This document shows positions 1 through 8,856 of a stretch of 64,000 nucleotides of DNA, one piece after another. The DNA is from Actinomycetota bacterium (lineage in GTDB: Bacteria > Actinomycetota > Thermoleophilia > Solirubrobacterales > 70-9): assembly GCA_018268415.1 (NCBI GenBank), contig JAFDWO010000146.1, positions 1-64,000 of the forward strand. Reading direction: 5' to 3'. The notes under the pieces were generated by a model, which saw only the letters and a list, made by a program, of their open reading frames with translations, made no database searches and had not been told where the DNA came from. Positions within the stretch are counted from its first letter, which is position 1; every line of letters starts with the position of its first letter. A program made the position numbers and the translations under genes.

Positions 1-58
1 GTCCCGGGCGCCTCATGGCGCTCCTGGCAGGCTGTGAGCGCCATGAGGCGCCCGGGAC
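1..58. repeat. Palindrome B, copy 1 (23-bp stem, 12-nt loop)
   Basis: A perfect 23-bp stem (1-23 with 36-58) flanks the loop CTGGCAGGCTGT (24-35). The loop is the reverse complement of the one in copies 2-4, so this copy is flipped with its block. Confidence 0.95.
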
Positions 59-245
59 GGGAGGGGGTCGTGAAAAAGACGACACAGGGATGAGGGGGGA
101 CACAGGGACGGGAGGAGGTCGGACTCCCGTGAAGGTCCCGTATGGAAGAGGGATCCAAAGGGCCCGGTCGGTGACGAGGACGCCGGAAACGTCACCCTTT
201 CCGCAACCTTCGGTCCGTCCCCGGGCCCGGAAAGAGGGCCCGGGA

Positions 246-297
246 ACGCGTTCCGTACTTTGACCCTGCCATGGCAGGGTCAAAGTGCGGAACGCGT
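246..297. repeat. 52-bp palindrome A, copy 1
   Basis: Near-perfect dyad centred on CCATGG (centre 271/272) with one mismatch at 256/287. Core words are TTTGACCCTGCC and its complement. There is effectively no loop, unlike a typical terminator. Confidence 0.95.
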
Positions 298-516
298 CCG
301 TGAGCGTTGGACAACACGGGAGGAGGCGTGGAGTTCCCTACGTCTCCGTGACGGGGTCCCGCTCCGGTGAGGGATCCGTCACACCTCCCGGACCCCGGGG
401 CCGGGATCGGGGGTCCGTGGGAGCCCCGTGTCCCTCGCGTGAGGGATCCGCCTCACTCGCCCGCACCTTCCCGCGAGGGCCTTCCGTGCATCCCGCCGCC
501 CGCTCCCCGCACCCTC

Positions 517-566
517 GGCCGTCTCGGCCACGGCCACAGCCTGCCAGGGCCGTGGACGAGACGGCC
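517..566. repeat. Palindrome C, copy 1 (19-bp stem, same 12-nt loop as B)
   Basis: Stem 517-535 pairs with 548-566 with one mismatch. The loop 536-547 is ACAGCCTGCCAG, identical to the loop of palindrome B copies 2-4 although the stems are unrelated. Confidence 0.92.
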
Positions 567-741
567 GCATCCCTTGCCGCCACGGGCGACAGCTTGAGGG
601 GGTCGGGGGCTCTGTCCCTAGGGCACCAGCTTGAGGGGGCCGGGGCCTTTTCCCGGCGCCGGCCGACCCCATCCCTTCCGGGCGCGGGCTTCAGAGCCCT
701 CCGGACTCCGTGGAACCAATCATCTGGCCTGAGAAGCGCGT

Positions 742-747
742 TACGCT
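742..747 (+). promoter_or_regulatory. Putative -10 hexamer for a leaderless gene
   Basis: TACGCT ends 6 nt before the GTG at 754 and no Shine-Dalgarno sequence intervenes. The same word sits 7 nt before the ATG at 7480. Confidence 0.5.
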
Positions 748-753
748 GGCCGC

Positions 754-1857
754 GTGGCATCCCAGCCGCTGTCCCGACGCCTGACCCGGATCGCCCTCTG
801 GGTCGGCGGTTCGGCCGCGGCGATCTTCGTCCTCAACCTGGCGGGCGTGCCGGTCGACGACTGGATCGAGGAACTGTTCGACAAGCTCGGCGAGATCCCA
901 ACCTGGGCGATCGTCGCCGGCGTCGTCCTGCAAAGTGCGAATACCGCGCTGGCGGCGCTCGCCTGGTTCGGCATCCTGCGAGCGTCACCGCTCGGCGGGG
1001 TGCGCTATCGGATCGTGCTCGCCTCCTACGCCACCGCGGTCGCCCTCAACGGCTTCCTGCCCGCGAACATCGGCACCTGGGTGATGCTGCTGATGTTCAC
1101 CACCCTGTTCGCCGGGGCGACCTTCCCGATGATGGTCTCCGGGATCATCGTCCAGAAGATCCCGTTCACGATCTTCAGCGTCGCGCTCTACCTCTACCTG
1201 TTCCTGTCGGTGGCCGGCTCGTTCTCGGTCAAATTCGGCTTCCTCGCCGACAACACCGGCCTCGTCATCGCGATCCTCGTCGGCGTCGTCGTCCTCCTCT
1301 TCCTGCTCGCCCGGGTCTTCCGCAAACGGCTCGAGGGGCTGCGCGAACAGGTGGTCGAGGGCGGCGCGGTGCTGAAGACGCCGCGGCGCTTCCTCCTCGA
1401 TGTCTTCGCGCCGTCGCTGGGCAGCTACCTGGCGCGACTGGCGACGGTCGCCGTCTTCCTCGCTGCCTACAACATCCCGGCCACCTTCCACAACGTCGCC
1501 GCGGTCACCGCCTCCAACTCGATCTCCAACACGATGTCGGCGACGCCGGGTGGGGTCGGCGTGACCCAGGCGATGAACTCGCTCGCGCTGGGGGGCTCGA
1601 CCGGCACGGCGACCGCGACGGCCTACTCGATCAGCCAACAGCTCGTCACCACGGCCTGGAACGTGGTCTTCGCCGTAGTCCTCGTCTCCTGGGTCTTCGG
1701 CTGGAGCGGCGGCAAGCAGCTGGTCGAGTCCTCCTACGTCGACGCGAAGGCGAAAAGCCGCGAGATGAAAGAACGGCGCCGGCGCAAGCGGGCGACGGCC
1801 GATCAGGCCACGCCGCCGGGCTCCGCCTCGGCGGACACCGCGCCGTCCGAGCGCTGA
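754..1857 (+). CDS. Flippase-like integral membrane protein (UPF0104 / LPG synthase TM family)
   Basis: A 367-aa polytopic membrane protein with roughly eight hydrophobic segments and a basic, low-complexity C-terminal tail (about residues 325-367). The run NGFLPANIGTW near residue 90 and the later SATPGGVGVTQA motif are typical of the family that includes the membrane half of MprF and AglD-like proteins (PF03706), which move or modify lipids. That assignment is by family pattern; the substrate cannot be told. The GTG start follows a TACGCT hexamer with no ribosome binding site, so the message is probably leaderless. Its last 55 nt overlap, tail to tail, the end of the opposite-strand gene. 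Confidence 0.8.
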   Translation: MASQPLSRRLTRIALWVGGSAAAIFVLNLAGVPVDDWIEELFDKLGEIPTWAIVAGVVLQSANTALAALAWFGILRASPLGGVRYRIVLASYATAVALNGFLPANIGTWVMLLMFTTLFAGATFPMMVSGIIVQKIPFTIFSVALYLYLFLSVAGSFSVKFGFLADNTGLVIAILVGVVVLLFLLARVFRKRLEGLREQVVEGGAVLKTPRRFLLDVFAPSLGSYLARLATVAVFLAAYNIPATFHNVAAVTASNSISNTMSATPGGVGVTQAMNSLALGGSTGTATATAYSISQQLVTTAWNVVFAVVLVSWVFGWSGGKQLVESSYVDAKAKSREMKERRRRKRATADQATPPGSASADTAPSER

Positions 1858-3902
1858 CCGAGCGCGGTGAGCCAGCCGCGCAGGATCCGGTGGATGCTCT
1901 CCGCCCCGACCACCTCCTCCTCCGGCCAGGCGAGGTCGGAGGGATGGAGGACGAAGGGGAAGGACTGGGTGCCGCCGAGGCCGCCGTGCGAGCCGACCAG
2001 CTCCTCGAAGGCGGCAACTTCGCCGAACCGCGGCCAGTAGGCGCTGTTGATCATCAGGTCGGCGCAATGCGGGAACGCGTCGGTGCGCCGTAGGTGACGG
2101 GCGGCGTTCGGGCCGAAGGGGGCGAGTGGATCCTCCCCCTCGACCCGTTCGGAATCGAGGTGGTGGACACCGGCCGGGCCGATCGCGAGGGCGCCGTCGG
2201 CGTCGGAGCGGACCAGGATGAAGCCGATCCCGGGGTGGGCGCGGAGAGCCGGGATCAGGGTCGGGTAGAGTTCCTCGATGTGCTCCAGTGGGACTCGGCC
2301 CGGGAGGCGCGGGAAGCTGACCAGGCCGAGGCAGCCCGACGCCATCACCGAGAGCTCCGGCAGCTCGCCTTCGGCGGTCGGGTCCGTCTCGCGCCGATCC
2401 TGCTCGGCGAGGACGATGGCACCGTCGGCGACCTGCCGCCGGGTCGCCGCGCGCACCGTCCGCCCCGCCACCGTGTCGTCGCGGGCAACCTCGGTGAGGC
2501 CGGCGCCGAAGTAGGAGAGCGCATCGTCGTCGCCACCGAGCGCGGCGAACACGCGGCCGGCATCGCAGCTCTCGCGCACCAGCTCCTCGAGCGAGCGCCC
2601 GAAGCGATCGCGGAAGGTTTCCCCCTGCGACTGCCCGTGGTCGGAGAGGACGGCGAGCCGGTAGGGGCGCGGCGCCTCCTCGCAGGCCGCCGCGATCCTG
2701 GCGATCTGGCGATCGAGATCGTGGAGGACGGCGAGCGCGTCGGGGCGTTCGATCCCCGAGTGGTGGGCGACCTCGTCGTAGGCCAGGAAGGTGGTGTAGA
2801 TGGAGGGACGGCCGGCGAGCACGTCACCGATCACGGTCGCCACCTGGAGGTCGCGCTGCACCACCGTCGCCCAGGCGCGCATCAGTGCGTAGGAGCGGGG
2901 ACGCGGGATGCGCGGCCGCACGTCGTCACGGACCTGGGCGCGGGCGGCGCGGCGCTCGCGGGCGATGTCGGCGACGACGAGGACGAGGGTGCGGGCGACC
3001 GAGTAAGGGCGGGCGAAGTAGGCGCTGTAATCACGGCCGAGCGGGCGACGGCGGCTGAGCGCCGTGCTCATCGTGAGCATCGAGTGGGGCGCATCCCCGG
3101 ACAGGATGTTGGCGCGGCTGGCGCCGTCGTCGTGGAGGAGGCCGTGGCCATCGGAGTGACGGCGCTCGAGCTCTTCGGCGTCGCGGGGGTGGTTGGTGAC
3201 GATCGCCCTCCCCCGCTCCTTCTCCCACCAGCGGAAGGCCGGCATGTCGTCATTGTTGCCGTGCAGGATGCCCGCCTGGCAGGCGCCGGTCTGTGAGGAC
3301 CAATCGGTTTCCCAGCGGCGCAGCTCGTGGCTGCCGGAGCGCAGCCAGCGGGCGAGGGTCGGCGCGTTGCCATCACGGATCGCTCGCAGCAGGACGTCAT
3401 GGGCGAGACCGTCGATCTCGAGCAGCAGGAGGCCGGGAACCTCGCTCTCGGTGACGTCGCCGCGCCGCCGCGCCTGCCGCCTTACGACCTGGCGGTACCA
3501 CCATTCGTCATCGTCGATCGCCAGGGCGTAGTTGACGACCGCGGTCGTCGCCGCGAGCGCGATCGTGATTACCACCGCCTCGAGGACCCCGCTGACTTCG
3601 GCCCCCGGCAGCAGGTCGATCACCAGCCCGACCAGCACGGCGTTCAGGATCAGGCCACCGAGGCCGAGGGTCAGAACGTTGAGCGGCAGGGCGAGCCGCG
3701 CCAGCGCGGGCCAGACGAGGGCGTTCAGGACGCCGACCAGCGCCGCCGCAAGAAACGCGCCACCGACCCCGGCGAGCACGAAGCCGGCGAGGAGCCAGGA
3801 CAACACGAGCAGCACCACCGCGTCGAAGGCGGTGACGAAGATGGCCCTGCGTATGCGCGACGCTCGCAACTGAACTTCCTCCCCTGGCGCGGTTGGCGGC
3901 AC
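1803..3902 (-). CDS. Holin-4-like membrane domain fused to an alkaline-phosphatase-superfamily phosphodiesterase
   Basis: A 699-aa protein. Residues about 15-130 hold four hydrophobic segments of the mycobacterial 4-TM phage holin type (PF04020). From about residue 155 follows a type I phosphodiesterase/nucleotide pyrophosphatase-like domain: the LLLEIDGLAHDVL start strand supplies the first metal aspartate, and LAYDEVAHHSG and VLSDHGQSQGE supply later metal-binding Asp/His residues. The enzyme probably hydrolyses a phosphodiester at the cell surface; the substrate is unknown. The GTG start is supported by AGGAG just upstream on the minus strand. The 3' end overlaps the convergent membrane-protein gene by 55 nt. 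Fusions of this kind occur in actinobacteria. Confidence 0.85.
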   Translation of the reverse strand: MPPTAPGEEVQLRASRIRRAIFVTAFDAVVLLVLSWLLAGFVLAGVGGAFLAAALVGVLNALVWPALARLALPLNVLTLGLGGLILNAVLVGLVIDLLPGAEVSGVLEAVVITIALAATTAVVNYALAIDDDEWWYRQVVRRQARRRGDVTESEVPGLLLLEIDGLAHDVLLRAIRDGNAPTLARWLRSGSHELRRWETDWSSQTGACQAGILHGNNDDMPAFRWWEKERGRAIVTNHPRDAEELERRHSDGHGLLHDDGASRANILSGDAPHSMLTMSTALSRRRPLGRDYSAYFARPYSVARTLVLVVADIARERRAARAQVRDDVRPRIPRPRSYALMRAWATVVQRDLQVATVIGDVLAGRPSIYTTFLAYDEVAHHSGIERPDALAVLHDLDRQIARIAAACEEAPRPYRLAVLSDHGQSQGETFRDRFGRSLEELVRESCDAGRVFAALGGDDDALSYFGAGLTEVARDDTVAGRTVRAATRRQVADGAIVLAEQDRRETDPTAEGELPELSVMASGCLGLVSFPRLPGRVPLEHIEELYPTLIPALRAHPGIGFILVRSDADGALAIGPAGVHHLDSERVEGEDPLAPFGPNAARHLRRTDAFPHCADLMINSAYWPRFGEVAAFEELVGSHGGLGGTQSFPFVLHPSDLAWPEEEVVGAESIHRILRGWLTALGQRSDGAVSAEAEPGGVA

Positions 3903-4105
3903 AGTCTCCTATCGCGGCGCCGCGAGCGCAACCACTCCTGAATGGCCGGCGTCACCGGCCCCGGAGTCGGAGGGGGCCGCCCTCTCGGGCCGGGGCCGGA
4001 AAGGGATGGGGTCGGGGAAGGATGAGGTCTCGGGAGGCTGTCGCCCGGGAAGAGATGCGGCCTTGTCAAGGTGGCGCCCCCGGAGGGATGGAGGCGGCCG
4101 TCCTC

Positions 4106-4148
4106 GCGTTCGCACTTTGCCGTAACCGGTACGGCGAAGTGCGAACGC
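4106..4148. repeat. Palindrome E, copy 1
   Basis: A 19-bp stem (4106-4124 with 4130-4148, one mismatch) around a 5-nt centre. A second relative is at 30529-30566. The core word is GTTCGCACTTTGCCGTA. Confidence 0.9.
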
Positions 4149-4225
4149 GGAGGGGGCGTTGGCGGCCGTCGCCCCGGAAAGGGCCCGGCCCCCTGAGGCT
4201 GTCGCCCTTGAGGGGAAAGGGATGC

Positions 4226-4275
4226 GGCCGTCTCGTCCACGGCCCTGGCGGGCTGTGGCCGTGGCCGAGACGGCC
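4226..4275. repeat. Palindrome C, copy 2
   Basis: Stem 4226-4244 pairs with 4257-4275 (one mismatch). The loop CTGGCGGGCTGT differs from the common 12-nt loop at one base. Confidence 0.92.
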
Positions 4276-4569
4276 GGGGGTGCGGGGAGCGGGCGGCGGA
4301 AGCACGGAGGGCCCTCGCGGGAGGATGCGGGCGAGCGTGAGGCGGATCCCTCACGGGTCTCCCACGGATCCCCCCGATCCCGGCGTCCGGGGGCCGGAGG
4401 GTGCCACGGATCCCCCGATCCTGGCGTCCGGGGGGCCGGAGGGTGCCACGGACCCCCCGATCCCGACCCCGGGGGCCGGGAGGTGTGACGGGACCGTCAC
4501 GGAACGGGGACCCCGTCACGGAGACGTCGGGAACTCCACGCCTCCTCCCGTGTTGTCCAACGCTCACGG

Positions 4570-4621
4570 ACGCGTTCCGTACTTTGACCCTGCCATGGCA
4601 GGGTCAAAGTACGGAGCGCGT
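4570..4621. repeat. 52-bp palindrome A, copy 2
   Basis: Dyad centred at 4595/4596 on CCATGG with a single G-T mismatch at 4575/4616. Confidence 0.95.
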
Positions 4622-4650
4622 TCCCGGGCCCTCCTTCCAGGCCCGGGAAC
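4620..4650. repeat. Short inverted repeat next to palindrome A
   Basis: An 11-bp perfect stem GTTCCCGGGCC (4620-4630 with 4640-4650) around a 9-nt pyrimidine-rich loop. It shares its first bases with palindrome A and occurs at the same place in every block. Confidence 0.85.
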
Positions 4651-4843
4651 GGACCGAAGGGTCCCGAGAGGGTGACGTTCCCGGCGTCTTCGTGACCGAT
4701 CGGGGCGGGGTGTGGCCTCTCCCGCACGGACCCGTCACGTAAGTCCGACCTCGTGACGTCCCTGTGTCTCCCCTCATTCCCTGTCCCGTCTTTTTCACGA
4801 CCCCCTCCCGTCCCTGCACGCCCCTTCCCCACGACCCCCTCCC

Positions 4844-4901
4844 GTCCCGGGCGCCTCATGGCGCTCACAGCCTGCCAGGAGCGCCATGAGGCGCCCGGGA
4901 C
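4844..4901. repeat. Palindrome B, copy 2
   Basis: A perfect 23-bp stem (4844-4866 with 4879-4901) and loop ACAGCCTGCCAG. Confidence 0.95.
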
Positions 4902-5056
4902 CATCTCGGACGGGTGCGGGGGCCGGGGTCGCGGCGCAACTCGGACGGGCGGGGCGGTCGCGGGTCGGGCGCCATCTCGGACGGCCGCGACGCCCCACCC
5001 CCGGTCGTCTTAACGTCCGGTAGCCGAACCAAAGGCCGACCGCGGCATCAAACCGC

Positions 5057-5818
5057 CTAGATCCCCTCCAGGATCAGCTCCTCTCCCGGGGCCAGCACCC
5101 GAGCGTCGACCTGCGGCGCCAGGGCCTCCAGGCGCCCGGCGAAGGTCCGCGCGGGCTCGGCAAGCGGCCGCGGGCGCACTCGCGCCAGGCCGACCGGATA
5201 AAAGGTGCCCCAGTGGATCGGGACGACGATGCGGGGCGAGAGGAGCGCCGCGGCGCGGGCGGCGCGGGCGGGGTCCAGGTGGCCGGGCCCGAGTGTCGGT
5301 CCCCACCCCCAGACCGGCAGGAGGGCGAGATCGAGATCACGGCCGAGCTCGGCCATGCCGTCGAAGAGGTCCGTATCGCCGGCGAAGTAGACGCGCCGGC
5401 TGCCCTCGACCAGGAAGCCGACCGGCTCGGCGTCGACCCCGCGGCGCCCGATCTCGTGGTCGGCGTCGGTCGCGGTCACGGTGAGTGGTCCCAGCGGGTG
5501 CGTCTGACCCGGGCCCAGCTCGATCACGCGGCGGAACCGCCGACGCTCGAAGAAGGCCCGCGTCCCGGCCGGGACGATCAAGGGGACGTCGGCCGGGATG
5601 CGGCGCAGGGACCGCGCGTCGAGGTGGTCGCGGTGGAGGTGGGAGATCAGGACCGCGTCGAGCCGCTCGGTCACCTCACCGGCCGGCGGTGCGCCGCGCC
5701 GGCGCAGCGGCCCGATCCACCGTCCCAGCACCGGGTCGGTCAACAACCGCACGCCGTCCAGCTCGATCATGACGGTCGCGTGGCCGACGTAGGCGATGCG
5801 GTCGACGACGTCGCTCAC
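5057..5818 (-). CDS. Metallo-beta-lactamase-fold hydrolase (UlaG/NAPE-PLD-like)
   Basis: A 253-aa cytosolic protein. The metal motif HLHRDHLD gives His60, His62, Asp64 and His65. Further ligands are the histidine of DADHEIG, the aspartate of FAGDTDLFD and the late histidine of VVPIHWGTF. The N-terminal YVGHATVMIELDG and the late PIHWGTF match the UlaG-like branch of the superfamily, whose members cut phosphodiester or ester bonds. The substrate cannot be inferred. It starts with GTG 14 nt after the end of the MFS gene, so the two are probably co-transcribed. Confidence 0.85.
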   Translation of the reverse strand: MSDVVDRIAYVGHATVMIELDGVRLLTDPVLGRWIGPLRRRGAPPAGEVTERLDAVLISHLHRDHLDARSLRRIPADVPLIVPAGTRAFFERRRFRRVIELGPGQTHPLGPLTVTATDADHEIGRRGVDAEPVGFLVEGSRRVYFAGDTDLFDGMAELGRDLDLALLPVWGWGPTLGPGHLDPARAARAAALLSPRIVVPIHWGTFYPVGLARVRPRPLAEPARTFAGRLEALAPQVDARVLAPGEELILEGI

Positions 5819-5832
5819 CGACCTGGCCGGCG

Positions 5833-7407
5833 TCAGCCGAGCGCCGCGCCCTCGGCGGCCTTCGACGGCGGCGTCACGGGCAGCCGCATCATGCGGAAGG
5901 AGTTGACGAAGCCGGCGAGCGCCGCGAGCAGCGGCACGAGCAGCGCGATCTGCAGGGCCCGCGGGCGGGTGTCGGTGTTGATGGCCACGATCTCCGCCCG
6001 GATCGGCGGCGGCTCGTCGGCGAGCAGTTCTTCGAGCTGGGCATTGCTCATCACTTCGGCGTCTTCATCGAGCACGTCGGCGACGCGTTGCTGCTGGGCG
6101 GGCGGCAGCACGGCGCTCGCTTCCGCCTTCTTGGTGAAGGCGACCGAGAGGGTCGCCAGCATGATCGCCCCCGCGCAGGCGAGACCGAAGGAGAGACCGA
6201 AGGAGCCCGCCGCGGAGTTGACACCGGCCGCCTCTGAGATCCGCTCCTCGGCGATCGGGCCGAGGGTGAAGTTGTTGAGCTGGGAGACGAGCAGGCCGAG
6301 CCCGGAGCCGGCGATCGCCAGCGGCAGGACCAGGTACCAGCCGCCGTCGACGCGGGGTATGAAGGGGATCAGCAGGGCGAAGCCGACCGTGACCAGGAGG
6401 AAGCCGATGCGAACGATCGAGGCGGGGCGGCGGTCGCCCGCCTTGCGCCCGGCCAGCAGGGCGACGCCGAACATGCTGAGCGAGAGCGGCGCCAGCGAGA
6501 GGCCCGCCTGCAGGGCGTTGTATTCGAGCACCATCTGGAGGTAGATCGGCAGCGCGATCATCGCCCCGCCGAGGGCGACCTGCTGGAGCAGCTGCTGGCT
6601 GACGCCGATGCGGAAGGCGGGCGAACGGAAGAGGTCGGGGTCGATCAGCGCCGGGCGGCCGGCGCGCTTGCGGCGGCGCAGCCACCAGGCGAGGGCGCCC
6701 ATCGCGGCGACGCCGAGGAGGATCAGCGCGCCGACCGCCTCGCCGCCCTCCTGCCAGACGAGGATGCCGAGGACGATCCCACCCATGCCGACGACCGAGA
6801 GCGCGGCACCGACGGTGTCGATCGCGCGGACGCCGGTGAAGGGGACGTCACGGACGAGGCCGAGGCCGGAAAGGACGATCGCGATGATCGCCGCCTCCAT
6901 ACCGAAGGCGACGCGCCAGGAGAGGAAGGTGGTGATGAAGCCGCCGAGCAGCGGGCCGATCGCGGCGGCGATCGAGGCGGCGGCGCCGACCAGCGCGTAG
7001 ACCCGACGCTGCTCCTCGCCCTCGAAGTTGCCGTGGATCAGGGACTGCATCGCGGGCAGCAGGAGCGAGGCGCCGGTGCCGCCGACGAGCGCCCAGAAGA
7101 TGATGATCGCGACGAGATCCTGGGCGAGCGTCATCGCGACCGCGCCGATCGCATAACCGATCAGGCCGAGCGCGTAGGCGCGCTTGCGGCCGATCAAGTC
7201 ACCGACCTTGCCGCCGATCAGGATGAAGGCCGCCGAGACCAGCGCCTCGAGTGCGATCGCCGCCTGCACGCCGCTCACGGTCGTGTCGAGGTCCCGCACC
7301 ACATAAGCGATCGAGACGTTCATCAGCGAGGTGTCGACGACGAGCACGAACATCGCCGCCGCCAAGAGCAGCCCGAGTCGCTTCCCCGCTTGTTCGGTCG
7401 CCGCCAT
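5833..7407 (-). CDS. MFS drug/proton antiporter, DHA2-like (14 TM)
   Basis: A 524-aa membrane transporter of the major facilitator superfamily. Motif A is visible as GGKVGDLIGRKRAY near residues 66-79, and the RVVDTSLMNVSIAYV-like first helix is typical of the EmrB/QacA (DHA2) subgroup, which exports drugs or metabolites using the proton gradient. A soluble insert of about 65 residues (VLPPAQQQRVADVLDEDAE...) precedes the last helix, as in other 14-TM members. It is divergent from the DUF488 gene across a 72-nt promoter region; on its own strand a TAGGCT hexamer lies 14 nt upstream of the ATG. The downstream hydrolase may act on its cargo. Confidence 0.88.
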   Translation of the reverse strand: MAATEQAGKRLGLLLAAAMFVLVVDTSLMNVSIAYVVRDLDTTVSGVQAAIALEALVSAAFILIGGKVGDLIGRKRAYALGLIGYAIGAVAMTLAQDLVAIIIFWALVGGTGASLLLPAMQSLIHGNFEGEEQRRVYALVGAAASIAAAIGPLLGGFITTFLSWRVAFGMEAAIIAIVLSGLGLVRDVPFTGVRAIDTVGAALSVVGMGGIVLGILVWQEGGEAVGALILLGVAAMGALAWWLRRRKRAGRPALIDPDLFRSPAFRIGVSQQLLQQVALGGAMIALPIYLQMVLEYNALQAGLSLAPLSLSMFGVALLAGRKAGDRRPASIVRIGFLLVTVGFALLIPFIPRVDGGWYLVLPLAIAGSGLGLLVSQLNNFTLGPIAEERISEAAGVNSAAGSFGLSFGLACAGAIMLATLSVAFTKKAEASAVLPPAQQQRVADVLDEDAEVMSNAQLEELLADEPPPIRAEIVAINTDTRPRALQIALLVPLLAALAGFVNSFRMMRLPVTPPSKAAEGAALG

Positions 7408-7466
7408 CGCTCCGGGGGGCGAGCCTAGAGTGCGGCGGCGACGCCGGCAACTTGGCGACCATCACT

Positions 7467-7472
7467 TACGCT
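7467..7472 (+). promoter_or_regulatory. Putative -10 hexamer, leaderless promoter
   Basis: TACGCT lies 7 nt before the ATG at 7480 with no ribosome binding site between them. Confidence 0.5.
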
Positions 7473-7479
7473 GGCCTGT

Positions 7480-7857
7480 ATGAGCAAGGCCCACGGCGAA
7501 CTCAGGGTGGCGCGGATCTACGATGAGCCGAGCGCCGCGGACGGGCGACGGATCCTGGTCGACCGGCTCTGGCCGCGCGGGGTGTCGAAGGAGCGGGCGC
7601 AGCTCGACGACTGGTGCAAGGAGGTGGCGCCGTCGGACGAGCTGCGGCGCTGGTACGGGCACGATCCGGAGCGCTTCGAGGAGTTCTCGGCGCGCTACCG
7701 GGCGGAGCTGGAGGAGGGCGAGCAGGCGGCGGCGCTGGACCGGATCACCGGCGACGCCGAAGCCGGCACCGTCACCCTCCTGACCGCGACGAAGGAGCCG
7801 GACCTGAGCCAGGCCGCCGTGTTGAAGGGCGCGATCGAAGAGCGGAGCCGGCGCTAG
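7480..7857 (+). CDS. DUF488 family protein (YeaO-like)
   Basis: A 125-aa soluble protein with the family signature RRILVDRLWPRGVSKERA (residues about 23-40) followed by LDDWCKEVAPSDELRRWYGHD. DUF488 proteins are widespread and of uncertain biochemical role; some are reported near metal or stress genes. Nothing here points to a specific substrate. It begins at an apparently leaderless ATG and is divergent from the MFS exporter. Confidence 0.85.
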   Translation: MSKAHGELRVARIYDEPSAADGRRILVDRLWPRGVSKERAQLDDWCKEVAPSDELRRWYGHDPERFEEFSARYRAELEEGEQAAALDRITGDAEAGTVTLLTATKEPDLSQAAVLKGAIEERSRR

Positions 7858-7905
7858 CGGCGCCCCGGCGGATCACGGCCCGGCCGGATTCGGAAGAATG
7901 GCCGC

Positions 7906-8856
7906 GTGCGGGTCGCGGAGATCAAGGACAAGGCGGTCGGGGCGGGGACCCGCGAGGACCCGGTCCCGGGCCTGGGCCAGGCGCTGATCCGGGTCCACGC
8001 CGCGGGCGTCAACGGCGCCGACCCGATCCAGGTGGCGGGCTTCTACCCGCCCCCGCCCGAGGCGGGCATCCCCGGCGACCTGCCCGGCATGGAGCTGGCG
8101 GGTGAGGTGATCGAGTCCCGCGCCCCCGTGCCACGGTTCGAACCAGGTGCGCGGGTGATGGCGATCGTCGCCGGCGCCGCGCAGGCGGAGCTGGCGGTGG
8201 TTGACGAGCGCCAGCTGATGCCGGTCCCCGATGCCCTCGACTGGACCCAGGCCGGCGGCTTCCCGGAGGTGTTCGCGACCGCCTACGACGCCGTCGTCGG
8301 CCAGGCGCAGCTGCGCAGCGGACAACGGCTCCTGGTCAACGGCGCGGGCGGCGGTGTCGGCACCGCCGCGGTCCAGCTCGGGCGCGCCCTCGGCGCCGAC
8401 GTGACCGCCTCGGTGCGCAACGAGAAGAACCGGGCGGCGGTCGAGGAGCTGGGCGCCAACCGCGCGCTGTCCCCCGAGGAGGCGTTCGGGCACGGCCCCT
8501 TCGACGTCGTCCTCGAGCTGGTCGGCGGGCCGAATCTGGTCGCCGACGTCAAGGCGCTGGCGACCTGGGGCACGATCGTCGTGATCGGCGTCTCGGCGGG
8601 CCCCGAGGGCACGATCGACCTGCTCCGACTGATGTCCAAGCGCGGCACGATCCGCGCCTCCACCCTCCGCTACCGGCCGCCGGAGGAGAAAGCGATCCTC
8701 GCCCGCGAACTGGAAGCGCACGTCCTCCCCCTGGTCGCCGACGGCCGCCTCCGGGTCCCGATCGAGGCCGAGTTCCCGCTCGCCGAGGTCACCGCCGCCT
8801 ACGAGCGCTTCAGCGCCGGCGGCCACGTCGGCAAGATCGTCCTGCGCTGCGATTAG
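7906..8856 (+). CDS. NADP-dependent MDR oxidoreductase (quinone reductase-like)
   Basis: A 316-aa zinc-independent medium-chain dehydrogenase/reductase. The N-terminal GroES-like domain contains RVHAAGVNGADPIQVAGFYP and GMELAGEV; the Rossmann domain has the nucleotide motif VNGAGGGVGTAAVQLG near residues 145-160. No structural-zinc cysteine cluster is seen, which fits the quinone-reductase/PIG3-like branch. It probably reduces small quinones or enals in the cytosol. The GTG start lies 48 nt after the DUF488 stop. Its TAG overlaps the TAA of the opposite-strand globin within TTAG. Confidence 0.85.
   Translation: MRVAEIKDKAVGAGTREDPVPGLGQALIRVHAAGVNGADPIQVAGFYPPPPEAGIPGDLPGMELAGEVIESRAPVPRFEPGARVMAIVAGAAQAELAVVDERQLMPVPDALDWTQAGGFPEVFATAYDAVVGQAQLRSGQRLLVNGAGGGVGTAAVQLGRALGADVTASVRNEKNRAAVEELGANRALSPEEAFGHGPFDVVLELVGGPNLVADVKALATWGTIVVIGVSAGPEGTIDLLRLMSKRGTIRASTLRYRPPEEKAILARELEAHVLPLVADGRLRVPIEAEFPLAEVTAAYERFSAGGHVGKIVLRCD

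Larger units (their letters stand above)
1..741. repeat. Modular palindromic intergenic block, copy 1 (inverted)
   Basis: No credible gene lies here. The order of parts is the reverse of the other three copies: palindrome B (1-58), a GTCC/GGAC-rich short inverted repeat (about 217-247), the 52-bp palindrome A (246-297), a spacer with repeated GTCACGG-like words, palindrome C (517-566), then degenerate ~33-bp repeats (about 567-715). The block probably continues left of the window. Open frames crossing it have the bland composition of GC-rich non-coding DNA and no recognisable domain. Function unknown. Confidence 0.85.
3940..5005. repeat. Modular palindromic intergenic block, copy 2
   Basis: Fills the gap between two minus-strand genes. 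In order it has degenerate GGGATG...CTGTCGCCC repeats (about 3960-4220) interrupted by palindrome E (4106-4148), palindrome C (4226-4275), direct repeats built on GATCCCCCGATCC-type words (4360-4470), palindrome A (4570-4621), a short inverted repeat (4620-4650), repeated TTTTCACGACCCCCTCCCG words (4790-4845), palindrome B (4844-4901) and CTCGGACGG words. No gene is supported. Confidence 0.85.

Noticed and set aside
246-297. Palindrome A as an ordinary intrinsic terminator
   Set aside because: It has no loop and no T-run, and occurs in the middle of gene-free blocks hundreds of bases from stop codons.
985-2067. 360-aa minus-strand frame, highly charged
   Set aside because: Antisense shadow of the 754-1857 membrane protein; composition (Arg, Glu, Asp strings) is what antisense of such codons gives.
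285-2093. Long plus-strand open frame running from the repeat block through the flippase-like gene
   Set aside because: It is Arg/Pro/Gly-rich with no domain and is out of frame with the well-supported 754-1857 gene. Long spurious frames are expected at this GC content.
3725-4567. Possible gene within repeat block 2 (280-aa minus-strand frame)
   Set aside because: It reads through palindromes and repeat words, and matching frames occur in other blocks only because the DNA repeats. No ribosome binding site or domain.
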